From NCBI RefSeq assembly GCF_030295325.1, contig NZ_AP027059.1, positions 868,001 to 932,000 of the forward strand: a DNA stretch of 64,000 nt, read 5' to 3'. The DNA comes from Haliovirga abyssi. Its GTDB lineage: Bacteria; Fusobacteriota; Fusobacteriia; Fusobacteriales; Haliovirgaceae. The notes beneath the pieces are model-generated. The model had not been told where the DNA came from and searched no databases. It worked only from the letters and a program-made list of their open reading frames with translations. Position numbers and translations under genes: made by a program. Below, in pieces: positions 47,384-56,616 of the stretch (positions are counted from its first letter, which is position 1; each line of letters begins with the position of its first letter).

Positions 47384-48313
47384 ATGGAAAAAGAATATCA
47401 CATACCAGTTTTGTATAAAGAAGTAATAGATAATTTAGTTATAAATAAAAATGGAGTTTTTGTTGACTGCACTCTTGGTGGTGGTGGCCATTCAGAAGGA
47501 ATTTTAAAAAACCTATCTGAAAAAGGACATTTAATAGCAATGGATCAGGATGAAGAAGCTATAAAGTTTTCAAAAGAAAGATTAGAAAAATTTAAAGATA
47601 AAATATCTATTTATAGAGATAATTTTTCTAATATAGATACTGTTGTATATATGGCTGGATATGATAAAGTTGATGGTATATTAATGGATATAGGAGTTTC
47701 TTCAAAGCAATTAGACGATGGAGAAAGAGGATTTTCATATAGATATAATGCTAAATTGGATATGAGAATGGATAAAAGGCAAGAATTAACAGCTTATAAA
47801 GTTGTAAATGAATATCCAGAGGAAAAATTAGTAGAAATATTATATAAGTATGGAGAAGAAAGATTTGCAAAAAGAATTGCTCATTTTATTATAGAAAAAA
47901 GAAAAGAAAAACCAATAGAAACTACATTTGAACTGTCTGAAGTTATAAAAAGAGGTGTAAAGGGAAAAAGCAAAAAACATCCTTCAAGAAAAACGTTTCA
48001 AGCAATTAGAATAGAAGTGAATAAAGAATTAGAAGTTTTAGAAAAAACAATAGATAAATCAATAGATTTATTAAAAAAAGGTGGAAGGCTAGCTATAATT
48101 ACATTTCATTCATTAGAGGATAGAATAGTTAAAGAAAAATTTAGAAATTTAGAAAATGGATGCACTTGTCCACCAGATTTTCCAATATGTGTGTGTGGAT
48201 TTGAGCCTAAAGTAAAGGTAATAACTAGAAAACCGATAATTCCAAATGAAAATGAAGTAGAAGAAAATTTTAGAGCTCACTCTTCAAAACTTAGAGTGGT
48301 GGAAAGGGTGTAA
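47384..48313 (+). CDS. rsmH: 16S rRNA (cytosine-1402-N4)-methyltransferase
   Basis: 309 residues. Motifs: HIPVLYKEVIDNL, the SAM loop FVDCTLGGGGHSEGIL, DQDEEAIKFS, GILMDIGVSSKQLDDGERGF, AIRIEVNKELEVLE, LAIITFHSLEDRIVK and HSSKLRVVERV at the end. All are standard for RsmH (MraW). It follows mraZ and is followed 4 bases later by an FtsL-like gene, the usual opening order of the dcw cluster. Confidence 0.97.
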   Translation: MEKEYHIPVLYKEVIDNLVINKNGVFVDCTLGGGGHSEGILKNLSEKGHLIAMDQDEEAIKFSKERLEKFKDKISIYRDNFSNIDTVVYMAGYDKVDGILMDIGVSSKQLDDGERGFSYRYNAKLDMRMDKRQELTAYKVVNEYPEEKLVEILYKYGEERFAKRIAHFIIEKRKEKPIETTFELSEVIKRGVKGKSKKHPSRKTFQAIRIEVNKELEVLEKTIDKSIDLLKKGGRLAIITFHSLEDRIVKEKFRNLENGCTCPPDFPICVCGFEPKVKVITRKPIIPNENEVEENFRAHSSKLRVVERV

Positions 48314-48317
48314 TAAA

Positions 48318-48680
48318 ATGAGAGATAATACAGCCAGAAAAGAGGAATATTTTTATTCATATGATAATGAAAATATAACAAATAAAAATAATGTAGTAAA
48401 TAAAAGTCAGAAACAAAAAAATAATTTTGTGGCTGTTTTGTTTTTTTCAATTTTAATATCTTTGGTTTCTTGTATTTATGTAAATTTAATTATGAAAGAA
48501 ATAGAGGCTGGAAAGCAATTATATAAATTAAAAATAGAAAAGAAAAATCTTATAAAAAATATATCATTATTACAATCTAAAATAGATGGGAAAATGGATT
48601 TGAATAAAATAAGGAAAATTGCAGAAAAAGAGTTAGGTATGGAAATATATAATCAAATACAGTATTTAGCAGTAAAATAG
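48318..48680 (+). CDS. FtsL-like cell division protein
   Basis: 120 residues: a polar Asn/Lys-rich N-terminus (about 1-36), one membrane helix (about 37-58, FVAVLFFSILISLVSCIYVN), then a coiled coil (about 60-95) and the end LNKIRKIAEKELGMEI typical of FtsL/DivIC proteins. Sequence similarity within this family is low; position after rsmH supports FtsL. It would join the divisome at the cytoplasmic membrane. ftsI and mur genes normally follow but a terminator and ndk come next. Confidence 0.75.
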   Translation: MRDNTARKEEYFYSYDNENITNKNNVVNKSQKQKNNFVAVLFFSILISLVSCIYVNLIMKEIEAGKQLYKLKIEKKNLIKNISLLQSKIDGKMDLNKIRKIAEKELGMEIYNQIQYLAVK

Positions 48681-48718
48681 ATCAAAGAAATTATAATTAT
48701 TTTGGTCTATTTTTTTTT
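48678..48718 (+). terminator. Terminator closing the short dcw unit
   Basis: tagatcaaa (48678-48686) pairs with tttggtcta with one G-U, followed by eight T. It overlaps the FtsL-like stop codon. Confidence 0.75.
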
Positions 48719-48781
48719 GAAAAAAAGGAAATATTAGTTTTTGTTGTATATTATAATTAAGGAGCATTAAACAATTACTTA

Positions 48782-48880
48782 GGAATGGCTTAAAAATAAC
48801 ATTCCCATTTTGTTTTAAAATACGCAATAATTTAAGCGTTTTTATAACAAAATATGAGAACATTATTTTTTAAACGTTCC
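48782..48880. repeat. Full-length 99-bp palindromic repeat, copy B
   Basis: Same length and ends as 20603-20701 with four substitutions (two adjacent in the loop). One of them (A to T in the central stem) weakens pairing rather than being compensated. It lies in the 301-base gap 48681-48981, before ndk; a TATAAT at 48752-48757 may start transcription upstream of it. The remaining bases to 48981 hold the ndk ribosome site. Confidence 0.85.
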
Positions 48881-48981
48881 TTACTTTTTTATGAGAACTA
48901 TTGAGTATGTTATTGTTTTATGAGCCGGAAGAGAAACATATTTTCAAGAACAAATAAAAAATAAGGATAAGGAGGATATTT

Positions 48982-49446
48982 ATGGAAAAAAGTTTTGTAA
49001 TGGTAAAGCCAGATGGGGTACAAAGAGAGTTAGTAGGGGAAATAATTGGTAGATTTGAAAAAAAAGGAGTTAAAGTAATAGGATTGAAATTAATGGTTAT
49101 TAGTGAAGAGTTAGCGAGAAAACATTATGCGGTTCATGAAGGAAAATCTTTTTTTGAAGAATTAATAAAATTTATAACATCAGGTCCAGTTGTAGCAATG
49201 GTTATGGAGGGAGAAGGAGTTATTGGTGTAATTAGAAAAATGGTAGGGGCAACAAAGCCAGGAGATGCTGATCCAGGAACGATTAGAGGAGATTTTGTAT
49301 TGGATGCAGGACAAAATATAATACATGCTTCTGATTCTAAGGAAAATGCAGAAAGAGAAATAGATCTATTTTTTGCAAAAGAAGAGATTATTGAGTATAG
49401 TCTAGCTGTAAGACCTTGGATATACTCTTTGCCAAAAATAGATTAA
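48982..49446 (+). CDS. ndk: Nucleoside diphosphate kinase
   Basis: 154 residues. It transfers the gamma phosphate from ATP to other NDPs. Motifs: [19 protein letters not shown] at the N-terminus, [43 protein letters not shown], and the phospho-histidine in QNIIHASDS (near residue 115). The start follows ataaggagga. Its leader contains the 99-bp palindromic repeat and its end a terminator. Confidence 0.97.
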   Translation: MEKSFVMVKPDGVQRELVGEIIGRFEKKGVKVIGLKLMVISEELARKHYAVHEGKSFFEELIKFITSGPVVAMVMEGEGVIGVIRKMVGATKPGDADPGTIRGDFVLDAGQNIIHASDSKENAEREIDLFFAKEEIIEYSLAVRPWIYSLPKID

Positions 49447-49470
49447 TTAAAAATCATATATTTTTAAGAT

Positions 49471-49500
49471 AAGGACAGATTTTGTATCTGTTCTTTTTTT
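49471..49500 (+). terminator. Terminator of ndk
   Basis: aaggacagat (49471-49480) pairs with atctgttctt, followed by a T run. Confidence 0.85.
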
Positions 49501-49528
49501 ACCTGCTAGAAAAGTATAAATTGCACTC

Positions 49529-49557
49529 TTGATTAATTGTGAATAATCGAGTATAAT
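49529..49557 (+). promoter_or_regulatory. Promoter of thiB-thiP
   Basis: TTGATT (49529-49534), 17 bases, TATAAT (49552-49557). I see no TPP riboswitch in the leader. Confidence 0.68.
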
Positions 49558-49611
49558 AGTGTGGTAATTTAAAAAAAAGTAGTGAAAAAATATAAAATAG
49601 GAGATGAAGTA

Positions 49612-50589
49612 ATGAAAAAAACACTAGTATTATTAGGGACACTATTTATGATGACGTTGTTATTTGCACAAGAAGAAGTTACAATTTACACTTATGACAG
49701 TATGGGATGGATAAATGATAAAGTAGTAACTCAATTTGAAAAAGAAAATAATTGTAAGGTAAAAGTAGTGAAATTTAGCAGCACAGGAAATATTGTAGCA
49801 AGATTAAAAATGGAAAAGAAACATAATAAAGCGGATTTAGTAATTGGAGTAACTCCAGTTATGTTAAATGCTTTAAAAAAAGAAGATTTATTAGTATCTT
49901 ATAAGTCAAAATTTATAAAAAATATAAAAGAAAAAGAAATTATATTTGATAATGAATTTTATGTAACACCATATGATTATGGAGCAATTGCAATTGTATA
50001 CAATCCAGAAAATATGAAAAGTATCCCTAAAAATTTTAAAGATTTGACTAAATTAAAGAAAAAACTTATAATAGAAGATCCAAGGACATCTACTACAGGA
50101 CAGGATTTTCTTTTGTGGACAATAGCAGTATATGGTGAAAATTGGGAACAATATTGGAAAGAATTAAAACCTGCAATTTTAACAGTAGCACCTGGTTGGA
50201 GTGAAGCATTTAGTAAATTTGAAGCAGGAGAAGCTCCTATGATGGTTAGTTATGGAACTGACGGAGCTTATTCATATCAATATTATAAAAGTACAAAATA
50301 TAAAGCGTTAATACCTGATGATGGGGGATTTATAGAGGTAGAAGGAGTGGGAATAGTAAATGGTTCTAAAAATATAGAACTGTCTAAAAAGTTTATTGAT
50401 TTTATGTTAGGGAATAAATTTCAAAAAGAGATACCTCTTAATCAATGGATGTTTCCTGTTACAAATATAAAATTACCAGAATCATTCAAATATGCGGTTT
50501 CTCCTAAAAAAGTGGTGTTAGTATCAGGAGAAGAGATATCTAAAAATATGAAAAAATGGCTTGGAAAATGGGAAAAAATTATGGAATAA
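49612..50589 (+). CDS. Thiamine-type ABC transporter substrate-binding protein
   Basis: 325 residues from the ATG at 49612, with aggagatga upstream; a start at 49582 lacks a site and a proper signal sequence. Signal peptide about 1-19 (LLFAQ). The start of the mature protein, VTIYTYDSMGWINDKVV, and later YDYGAIAIVYNP, DPRTSTTGQDFLLW, VAPGWSEAFSKFEAGEAPMM and QWMFPVTN follow the ThiB/TbpA family closely. It binds thiamine or its phosphates in the periplasm. The permease gene follows 12 bases later. There is no ATPase gene. Confidence 0.85.
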   Translation: MKKTLVLLGTLFMMTLLFAQEEVTIYTYDSMGWINDKVVTQFEKENNCKVKVVKFSSTGNIVARLKMEKKHNKADLVIGVTPVMLNALKKEDLLVSYKSKFIKNIKEKEIIFDNEFYVTPYDYGAIAIVYNPENMKSIPKNFKDLTKLKKKLIIEDPRTSTTGQDFLLWTIAVYGENWEQYWKELKPAILTVAPGWSEAFSKFEAGEAPMMVSYGTDGAYSYQYYKSTKYKALIPDDGGFIEVEGVGIVNGSKNIELSKKFIDFMLGNKFQKEIPLNQWMFPVTNIKLPESFKYAVSPKKVVLVSGEEISKNMKKWLGKWEKIME

Positions 50590-50601
50590 TGGAGAAATAA
50601 T

Positions 50602-52140
50602 ATGAAGAAAAAATCTTTTTCAATAAATATGATTGTATTAATAATTTGGACAATACCTTTTATATTTTTTTTAAAGGATTTTTTTAAAGTATCAGAATTA
50701 ATTAAATTATTTAATTATAAATTGTTAAAAATTTTATATTATACAGTATTACAGTCTGCAATTTCAACAGTAGGAGCATTTGTTATATCACTTGCTCCTG
50801 CTTATTTTTTTTCTAAAAAAGAAAATTTATTATCAAAATTATTAGGCAGTACAATAGTAATACCATTTTTTTTTCCAGTGGTATCTGCAATAGTCTCATT
50901 TTCTATAATATTTTCATTTCCGTTATTGAAAAAAATTGGACTTATGTATAGCTTTTGGGCTATAATAATTGTTCATATATTTTATAATTCTCCAATTTAT
51001 GTGAAATATCTTGGGGAGGGATTAAAAAAAATACCAAGAAACATAATAGAAGAAGCTGAAATTATAGGTGCGAAAAAAAGAGATATATTTTTTAAAATAG
51101 AATTGCCAATATTAGCTTCAGCAATATTAAAAGCTACTTTTTTAGTTTTTACATATTGTTTTATGAGTTTTGCAGTTGTTTTAGCATTAGGTGGAATCAA
51201 ATATAGTACTTTTGAAGTTGCAATAGTAACTTCTCTTATGGGAGAATTCAATTTTTCAAAGGCATTTATATATGCTTTTATTCAGTTTTTATTTCTTTTT
51301 TTGTTTAACAGTTTATTAAATAGAGTTGGAAATGAGAATTATGAATTAGGAATGGAAAATAAAAAAGAGAAAAAAATAAATGTCATTATATTAATTATAT
51401 CTATATTTTATTTAATGTTTGAATTTGGAGTAATAATAATCTCTGTTATATATTCGTTTTATGATTTTTTTAATAGCAGATTTGATTTTTCTGCTGTTAA
51501 TAGAGTTTTTTTTGGAGATATATCAAAAAAATTTAGAGTATACAGTTCGTTTTGGAATTCTATTTCTATATCTTTTTTTGTGGCATTTATAGTGGTTATA
51601 TTTGTATATTTGATATTAAAAAACAAAAATAAATTTATTTCTAAATTTGTTGTTGCAGCAATAAGCATATCACCAGCTTTTTTAGCTATGGCTTTGTTAT
51701 ACATGAATATATTATTTGATATTAATTTCTTTATTCTATTATTTTGGGGATATTTATTAATTACAGTTCCAATAGGATACTCTTTTTTGTATCAACATAT
51801 AACAGGATTTGACAAAGAGATTATAGAGGCAGCAAAATTAGACGGTGCAACAAATTTTAAGATGTTTTATTATATTGAGGCGCCTATATTATTTCCAGTA
51901 TTTATAGGAACTTTTTTGCAGCTATTTGCTATTATATACGGTGAATTTACATTAGCATATGCAATGCAGGTTCAAGAATATGTGCCACTTGTATCAATAT
52001 TAAATTATAGTTTATCTTCACGTAGATTATTTAAAGAAAGTGCGGTAATTAGTGCGGTAAATATTGTTATAATCTTGTCTATTTTTGTTATTAGCGAAAT
52101 GATGATTAGTGGGGAAAAGAAAAGTAGAAAAGAGAAATAG
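50602..52140 (+). CDS. Thiamine-type ABC transporter permease (duplicated domain)
   Basis: 512 residues with about 12 membrane helices in two halves, each a binding-protein-dependent permease domain. The EAA loops are visible as EEAEIIGAKKRDIFFKIELP (about residues 150-170) and EAAKLDGATNFKMFYYIEAP (about 410-430). This two-in-one layout matches ThiP and the FbpB iron permeases; the adjacent ThiB-like protein favours thiamine. The usual ThiQ ATPase is missing downstream, where a flagellar operon begins. Confidence 0.82.
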   Translation: MKKKSFSINMIVLIIWTIPFIFFLKDFFKVSELIKLFNYKLLKILYYTVLQSAISTVGAFVISLAPAYFFSKKENLLSKLLGSTIVIPFFFPVVSAIVSFSIIFSFPLLKKIGLMYSFWAIIIVHIFYNSPIYVKYLGEGLKKIPRNIIEEAEIIGAKKRDIFFKIELPILASAILKATFLVFTYCFMSFAVVLALGGIKYSTFEVAIVTSLMGEFNFSKAFIYAFIQFLFLFLFNSLLNRVGNENYELGMENKKEKKINVIILIISIFYLMFEFGVIIISVIYSFYDFFNSRFDFSAVNRVFFGDISKKFRVYSSFWNSISISFFVAFIVVIFVYLILKNKNKFISKFVVAAISISPAFLAMALLYMNILFDINFFILLFWGYLLITVPIGYSFLYQHITGFDKEIIEAAKLDGATNFKMFYYIEAPILFPVFIGTFLQLFAIIYGEFTLAYAMQVQEYVPLVSILNYSLSSRRLFKESAVISAVNIVIILSIFVISEMMISGEKKSRKEK

Positions 52141-52170
52141 AAAGGAGTTTAAGTCATTTCTAAATATTAA

Positions 52171-52199
52171 TTGAAATAAGATGTTTTGTATGGTAAAAT
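52171..52199 (+). promoter_or_regulatory. Promoter of the flgF operon
   Basis: TTGAAA (52171-52176), 17 bases, TAAAAT (52194-52199). This is a housekeeping-type promoter, not a sigma-28 or sigma-54 flagellar promoter. Confidence 0.6.
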
Positions 52200-52239
52200 A
52201 AAGTATTAAATAGCCGATAATTGGATAGAGGTGATATAA

Positions 52240-53073
52240 ATGTTAAGAGGAATATATACATCAGCATCAGGAATGATTGCACAAATGGAAAGGCAAGATA
52301 CAATAGCTAATAATTTAGCAAATGTAAATACTACAGGTTTTAAAAAAGATCAATCAGTTATAAAACAATTTCCAGAGCTTATGTTATACAGAAAAGATGA
52401 TGAAAAAGAGATAACAAATTTTGGAGAAACTTCAATTTTAACAAAAATAGGTGCACTTGGTACAGGAGCATCATTAGAAGGAGTATACACTGAATTTTCA
52501 CAAGGAAGTTTAGAGAAAACTGATAATAATTTAGATTTTGCAATTTCGGGAGATGGATTATTTGCAGTGGAATCAAAAGGAAGTGTCAAATTAACAAGAA
52601 GCGGTGATTTTGCATTAAGTCCAGAGGGATATTTAATAACTAAAAATGGCGAAAAAGTTTTAGGGAGTTCAGGCAGTCAATTAGGTTATATTAAAGTTTC
52701 AAATTCAAATTTTAAAATAACTAAAAGTGGAATTTTGAAAAATGCTAAAATAGAAGCAAGCAATATAAGTGCTAAGAATATAAGTTTAGATGGAAATAGC
52801 GGGGATTCATTATTATTATTGAAAGTATCTGATAATAAAAACTTAAAAAAAATAGGGGATAATCTTTTTGATATTTCAAATGTAAAAACAATTACACAAG
52901 ATAATAGTTCTAAGATGGAGCAAGGATTTATAGAACATTCAAATGTTAGTAGTATAAAAGAGATGGTAGAAATGATAGAGGTTTCAAGAGCTTATGAAAC
53001 TAATCAAAAGGTGTTGACATCTCAAGATGAAACGTTGGGAAAAGTTGTGAATGAAGTTGGAAAATGGGGGTAG
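52240..53073 (+). CDS. flgF: Flagellar rod protein FlgF
   Basis: 277 residues. The N-terminus LRGIYTSASGMIAQMERQDT then IANNLANVNTTGFKKDQSVI, the middle DFAISGDGLFAVESKG and LTRSGDFALSPEGYL, and the end SSIKEMVEMIEVSRAYETNQ show a proximal/distal rod or hook-basal body protein. The lower similarity to FlgG proper and placement before flgH fit FlgF. It builds the rod in the periplasm. A sigma-70 promoter lies 41 bases upstream. flgH follows after 37 bases. Confidence 0.88.
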   Translation: MLRGIYTSASGMIAQMERQDTIANNLANVNTTGFKKDQSVIKQFPELMLYRKDDEKEITNFGETSILTKIGALGTGASLEGVYTEFSQGSLEKTDNNLDFAISGDGLFAVESKGSVKLTRSGDFALSPEGYLITKNGEKVLGSSGSQLGYIKVSNSNFKITKSGILKNAKIEASNISAKNISLDGNSGDSLLLLKVSDNKNLKKIGDNLFDISNVKTITQDNSSKMEQGFIEHSNVSSIKEMVEMIEVSRAYETNQKVLTSQDETLGKVVNEVGKWG

Positions 53074-53110
53074 ATAATTTTAAATTATTTTAAGAATAGG
53101 AGAAAGTAAA

Positions 53111-53818
53111 ATGAAGAGAATTTTAAAATTAACAATTTTAGTTACATTTATATTAAATATTTTTTTATTTTCTGGTTGTACTCTTTTTAAGAAGAAGGAA
53201 AAGAAAGTTGTAAAACTTCCCGTAGAAAAGCCAATAGAAGAAAAATATGATGAATTATATAAACAGCCAATAGAAAAAGAAAAAACAGAAGAGGAAAGAT
53301 TGTCTTATGCAAGTCAGTATAACTCATTATTTTCAGATAACAAAGCTAGACATGTAGGAGATTTAGTAGCTGTAATTATAAGAGAAAACGCTTCAGCACA
53401 ACAAACTACAAGTGATAGCAGAAATAAAAATGGGACATTAACAGGAGCTGCAGGGACAGGATTTTTAAATTTTTTGCCAGAAATGAGTGCATCTGGAAAA
53501 ACATCTTTGGCAAATTCAGGTACAACAAAAAGAAGTGGGAACTTAACAGCAAGAGTATCAGCTCGTATAATAAAAATTGATAAATATGGAAATTTATTAT
53601 TAAAAGGTAATAGAAAAGTATTGATAAATAATGAAATACAAGAAATAGAGATAGAGGGTTTTGTAAGAAGTGAAGATATAGCAGTGGATAATTCTATAGA
53701 ATCTAGTTATTTAGCAGATGCAAGAGTAAAATATAATGGAAAATTAGTTTTTGATGGAAAAGCAAATCCAGGCGTGATATCTAATGTATTAGGATCTTTG
53801 GTGGGATTTTTCTTTTAG
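53111..53818 (+). CDS. flgH: Flagellar L-ring lipoprotein FlgH
   Basis: 235 residues with lipobox FSGC (Cys 23). The conserved parts follow a charged spacer: SLFSDNKARHVGDLVAVIIR, ENASAQQTT, then SARIIKIDKYGNLLLKGNRK and VRSEDIAVDNSIESSYLADA (about 70-215). It polymerises as the L-ring in the outer membrane around the rod, which is the clearest evidence here for an outer membrane. It lies between flgF and flgI. Confidence 0.95.
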   Translation: MKRILKLTILVTFILNIFLFSGCTLFKKKEKKVVKLPVEKPIEEKYDELYKQPIEKEKTEEERLSYASQYNSLFSDNKARHVGDLVAVIIRENASAQQTTSDSRNKNGTLTGAAGTGFLNFLPEMSASGKTSLANSGTTKRSGNLTARVSARIIKIDKYGNLLLKGNRKVLINNEIQEIEIEGFVRSEDIAVDNSIESSYLADARVKYNGKLVFDGKANPGVISNVLGSLVGFFF

Positions 53819-53883
53819 AAAAGGCTAAAAAACAGATTATATAAAGTGATGAAATGGTTAAGGTTCTTTAGGAGGAAAAATAA

Positions 53884-54879
53884 ATGGGGAAGAAAATAAA
53901 ATTTCTAATATTAATTATGCTAATAATAAATACAATATCTGTATATTCGGCAGAAAAAGTTAGATTAAAAGAAATCGCTAGAATTCAAGGAGTAAGAAGT
54001 GTACAGCTCATAGGAATGGGAATTGTTATAGGTCTAAATGGAACTGGAGATAAATCATCCTTAACTCCTCAAATGTTACAAAATTTATTTAAATATTTTG
54101 GGACAAATATAGCAAGAGCACAAATAAAGTCTAGTAATGTAGCAGCAGTAATGGTAACTACTACATTACCACCATTTAAAAAAGTAGGTGATACAATAGA
54201 TGTAACGGTTTCTTCGATAAATGATGCGAAAAGTTTGGAAGGTGGAATATTAATTCAGACATTATTAAAAGGTCCTGATGGAAGTGTATATGCTGCTGCT
54301 CAAGGGAGCTTAACAAAAGTAAATAATAAGACTACAAATAAAGTAAATGGATTTTTATCTAATGGAGCAATAGTAGAAAAAGAGATAAAAGCAGAGATAG
54401 AACATAATGATAAATTAGTTTTAGTATTAAATAATCCTGATTTTACAACTTCTTCAAGAGTGGCTGATGTTATTAATAAAAGATTTGGATTAGATAGTGC
54501 AAAAGCAGTAGATGCAGCAAGAATAGAGATAAAAAAGCCTTATTCATTTGAAAATGATATAGTAAGCTTTATATCTTCACTTGAAAGTATAGAGGTAGAG
54601 CCAGACAGGATTTCTATAATTGTAATAAATGAAAAGACGGGAACAATAGTGTTAGGAGAAAATATTAAGGTTGCACCAGTTGCAATTTCACAGGGGAATC
54701 TAAACATAACAATACCAGGTAGTTCTAGTTCTGGGAATAGCTTTTATTTTAATGGACCAACAGTAAAAGATATAGTAAAAGTATTAAATTCAGTTGGAGC
54801 AACCCCAAATGATATTATATCAATATTACAATCTTTAAAAGTAGCAGGGGCAATAGATGCTAAAATAAAAATTATGTAG
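53884..54879 (+). CDS. flgI: Flagellar P-ring protein FlgI
   Basis: 331 residues. Signal peptide about 1-22 (ISVYSA). Conserved: VRLKEIARIQGVRSVQLIGM then GIVIGLNGTGDK, SSNVAAVMVTTTLPPF, GDTIDVTVSSINDAKSLEGG, GPDGSVYAAAQGSL, TGTIVLGENIKVAPVAISQG and the final NSVGATPNDIISILQSLKVA. It forms the periplasmic P-ring, helped by FlgA. A strong Shine-Dalgarno (taggagg) precedes it. flgJ follows 13 bases later. Confidence 0.96.
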   Translation: MGKKIKFLILIMLIINTISVYSAEKVRLKEIARIQGVRSVQLIGMGIVIGLNGTGDKSSLTPQMLQNLFKYFGTNIARAQIKSSNVAAVMVTTTLPPFKKVGDTIDVTVSSINDAKSLEGGILIQTLLKGPDGSVYAAAQGSLTKVNNKTTNKVNGFLSNGAIVEKEIKAEIEHNDKLVLVLNNPDFTTSSRVADVINKRFGLDSAKAVDAARIEIKKPYSFENDIVSFISSLESIEVEPDRISIIVINEKTGTIVLGENIKVAPVAISQGNLNITIPGSSSSGNSFYFNGPTVKDIVKVLNSVGATPNDIISILQSLKVAGAIDAKIKIM

Positions 54880-54892
54880 GGAAGTGAAAAGG

Positions 54893-55201
54893 ATGAAAAT
54901 AGATTATTTGAAATTAACAATGCCTAATAAAATAGATGTTCCTAAAACAAAACAAGAAAAAGCATTAAAAAAGACAACAGAAGAGTTTGAGAGTATATTT
55001 TTGAAGATGATGATGGATGAAATGGATAAAACAGTTGATAGGAAAAATAGTATGTTTTATGGAGGAAATGCAGAAGATGTTTTTAGAGGAATGTTAAACC
55101 AGAAAAGAGCGGATAGCTGGTCTAAAAGCGGTGGGGTAGGGTTAGCAAAAGTTATGTATGAGCAGTTATCAAAAGGATTGCATGAAGGAGGAAAGAAATG
55201 A
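54893..55201 (+). CDS. flgJ: Rod-binding protein, FlgJ N-terminal domain only
   Basis: 102 residues from the ATG at 54893, 10 bases after aggga; a GTG at 54884 is less well placed. It contains the rod-binding domain (KTTEEFESIFLKMMMDEMDK, then FYGGNAEDVFRGMLNQ) of FlgJ and lacks the C-terminal muramidase of the gammaproteobacterial form. That is normal in other phyla, where a separate lytic enzyme drills the wall. The stop overlaps the next start by four bases (ATGA). Confidence 0.9.
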   Translation: MKIDYLKLTMPNKIDVPKTKQEKALKKTTEEFESIFLKMMMDEMDKTVDRKNSMFYGGNAEDVFRGMLNQKRADSWSKSGGVGLAKVMYEQLSKGLHEGGKK

Positions 55202-56616
55202 AAAAAAATTTTCTTTTTTTCTTTTTTTTGATACAAATATCTGTTTTCTCAGTTGAAATTATGAATTTAGATGAGATTATGCCAAATATGGATGGGTATG
55301 GTTATACAGTTTTTGAAAATAAATTTATAGAAAAATTTAACGTAAAATTATTAAAAATAGTAAAAGGAAAAGGAACAATACCATATTATATTTTAGCAAA
55401 AGTATATGGGGACAATATTTATAAAGCAGGTGGAATAATTGAAGGAATGAGTGGAGCACCTATATACGTTAATAAAAAATTAGTAGGAGCATTAAGCTAT
55501 ACTTTAAATTCAATAAATAATGATATAGGAATAATTACTCCAATAAAATATATGCTCTCTTTGGGAGAAGGCAATTCAAATAAAGATAGCGAATATGTAA
55601 GGCCTGGGACGGCAATATCAATAACTCCCTTTAGAGGTGATATATATATGGATAATATAGGGACTTTAACTTATGTGAAAAATGGAGAATTTTATGCACT
55701 GGGACATTCATTTCAAAATTTAGGAGATATAAAATATTTTTTAAATAAAGCAGTAATTGAATATAGTTTAAATGCAAAATCAAACCCTTTTAAAACGGGA
55801 TATTCAACAGAAACAATAGGGAGTGTATTAGAAGATAAAAGCTCTGGAATATATGGAGTATTAACAGATAATATTGAGACATATAAATTTAATTTAAATA
55901 TTAATGGAAAAAAGTGTAAGTTTGAAATGCCAAAAGATAAAGTCACATTGAATAAATTTTTGAGTAAAGGGATAGAGTTAGCGTTAAATAGTAAATTAGA
56001 TAATATAGGGTTTTATACATTAACATACAAATATGATATTTTAAAGAAAGATAAGAAAATAGCTAGTAAAGAGAATATCTATACTTTTGATAATAATTTT
56101 TTTGAGAATTCAGGGATGATAATTGGAAGTGAAATACTAAATGAAGTTGATAATCAATATAAATTTTTAGATTTTGATAGAGTCAACATTAATATTAATG
56201 CTGACAAAAATATAAAAATTATATATATAAATGATTTTACATTAGATAAGGAGATCTATAAATTAGGAGATACTGCTATTTTAAGTTTAAAATATCATAT
56301 TTATCAAGGAAAGGATCTGAAAAAGAATATTCCTATACTTATACCAAGTGACTTTCAAGTTGGAAGTTTTGTAATAGAAATTTCACCTTTAAATTCACAA
56401 GGTAATGATACTGAACAAACTGGTAATAATAATCAAAATAGTAATAATGGCTTAAATAATATATTAAAGATAGAGATAAAAGATGGAGATTCTAAATCAA
56501 TTTTTTCTAAAAAAATAAAATTTTCATATAAAATTGATTTAGAAAATAATTTAACAAAAAACATAGTTATTGATAGTTTTGAAGCAAATAGTAATAGTAG
56601 TGAGGAGAAAAATTAA
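55198..56616 (+). CDS. SpoIVB-type (S55) peptidase domain protein
   Basis: 472 residues with a signal peptide (about 1-19). Residues about 20-235 match the S55 family: LDEIMPNMDGYGYTVFENKF, the serine motif GIIEGMSGAPIYVNKKLVGA (about 80-100), GIITPIKYML, and a conserved YALGHSF block (about 168). A linker-rich tail about 300-472 looks beta-structured with a Gln/Asn/Gly stretch (about 400-420). SpoIVB is a sporulation signalling protease, but homologues occur in non-sporulating bacteria. Coupled to flgJ (4 bases) and mlaE (1 base). Role unknown. Confidence 0.78.
   Translation: MKKNFLFFFFLIQISVFSVEIMNLDEIMPNMDGYGYTVFENKFIEKFNVKLLKIVKGKGTIPYYILAKVYGDNIYKAGGIIEGMSGAPIYVNKKLVGALSYTLNSINNDIGIITPIKYMLSLGEGNSNKDSEYVRPGTAISITPFRGDIYMDNIGTLTYVKNGEFYALGHSFQNLGDIKYFLNKAVIEYSLNAKSNPFKTGYSTETIGSVLEDKSSGIYGVLTDNIETYKFNLNINGKKCKFEMPKDKVTLNKFLSKGIELALNSKLDNIGFYTLTYKYDILKKDKKIASKENIYTFDNNFFENSGMIIGSEILNEVDNQYKFLDFDRVNININADKNIKIIYINDFTLDKEIYKLGDTAILSLKYHIYQGKDLKKNIPILIPSDFQVGSFVIEISPLNSQGNDTEQTGNNNQNSNNGLNNILKIEIKDGDSKSIFSKKIKFSYKIDLENNLTKNIVIDSFEANSNSSEEKN

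Noticed and set aside
49501-49611. TPP riboswitch before the thiB-like gene
   Set aside because: The leader is about 50 bases after the promoter and lacks the CTGAGA and ACCTGATC-type boxes.
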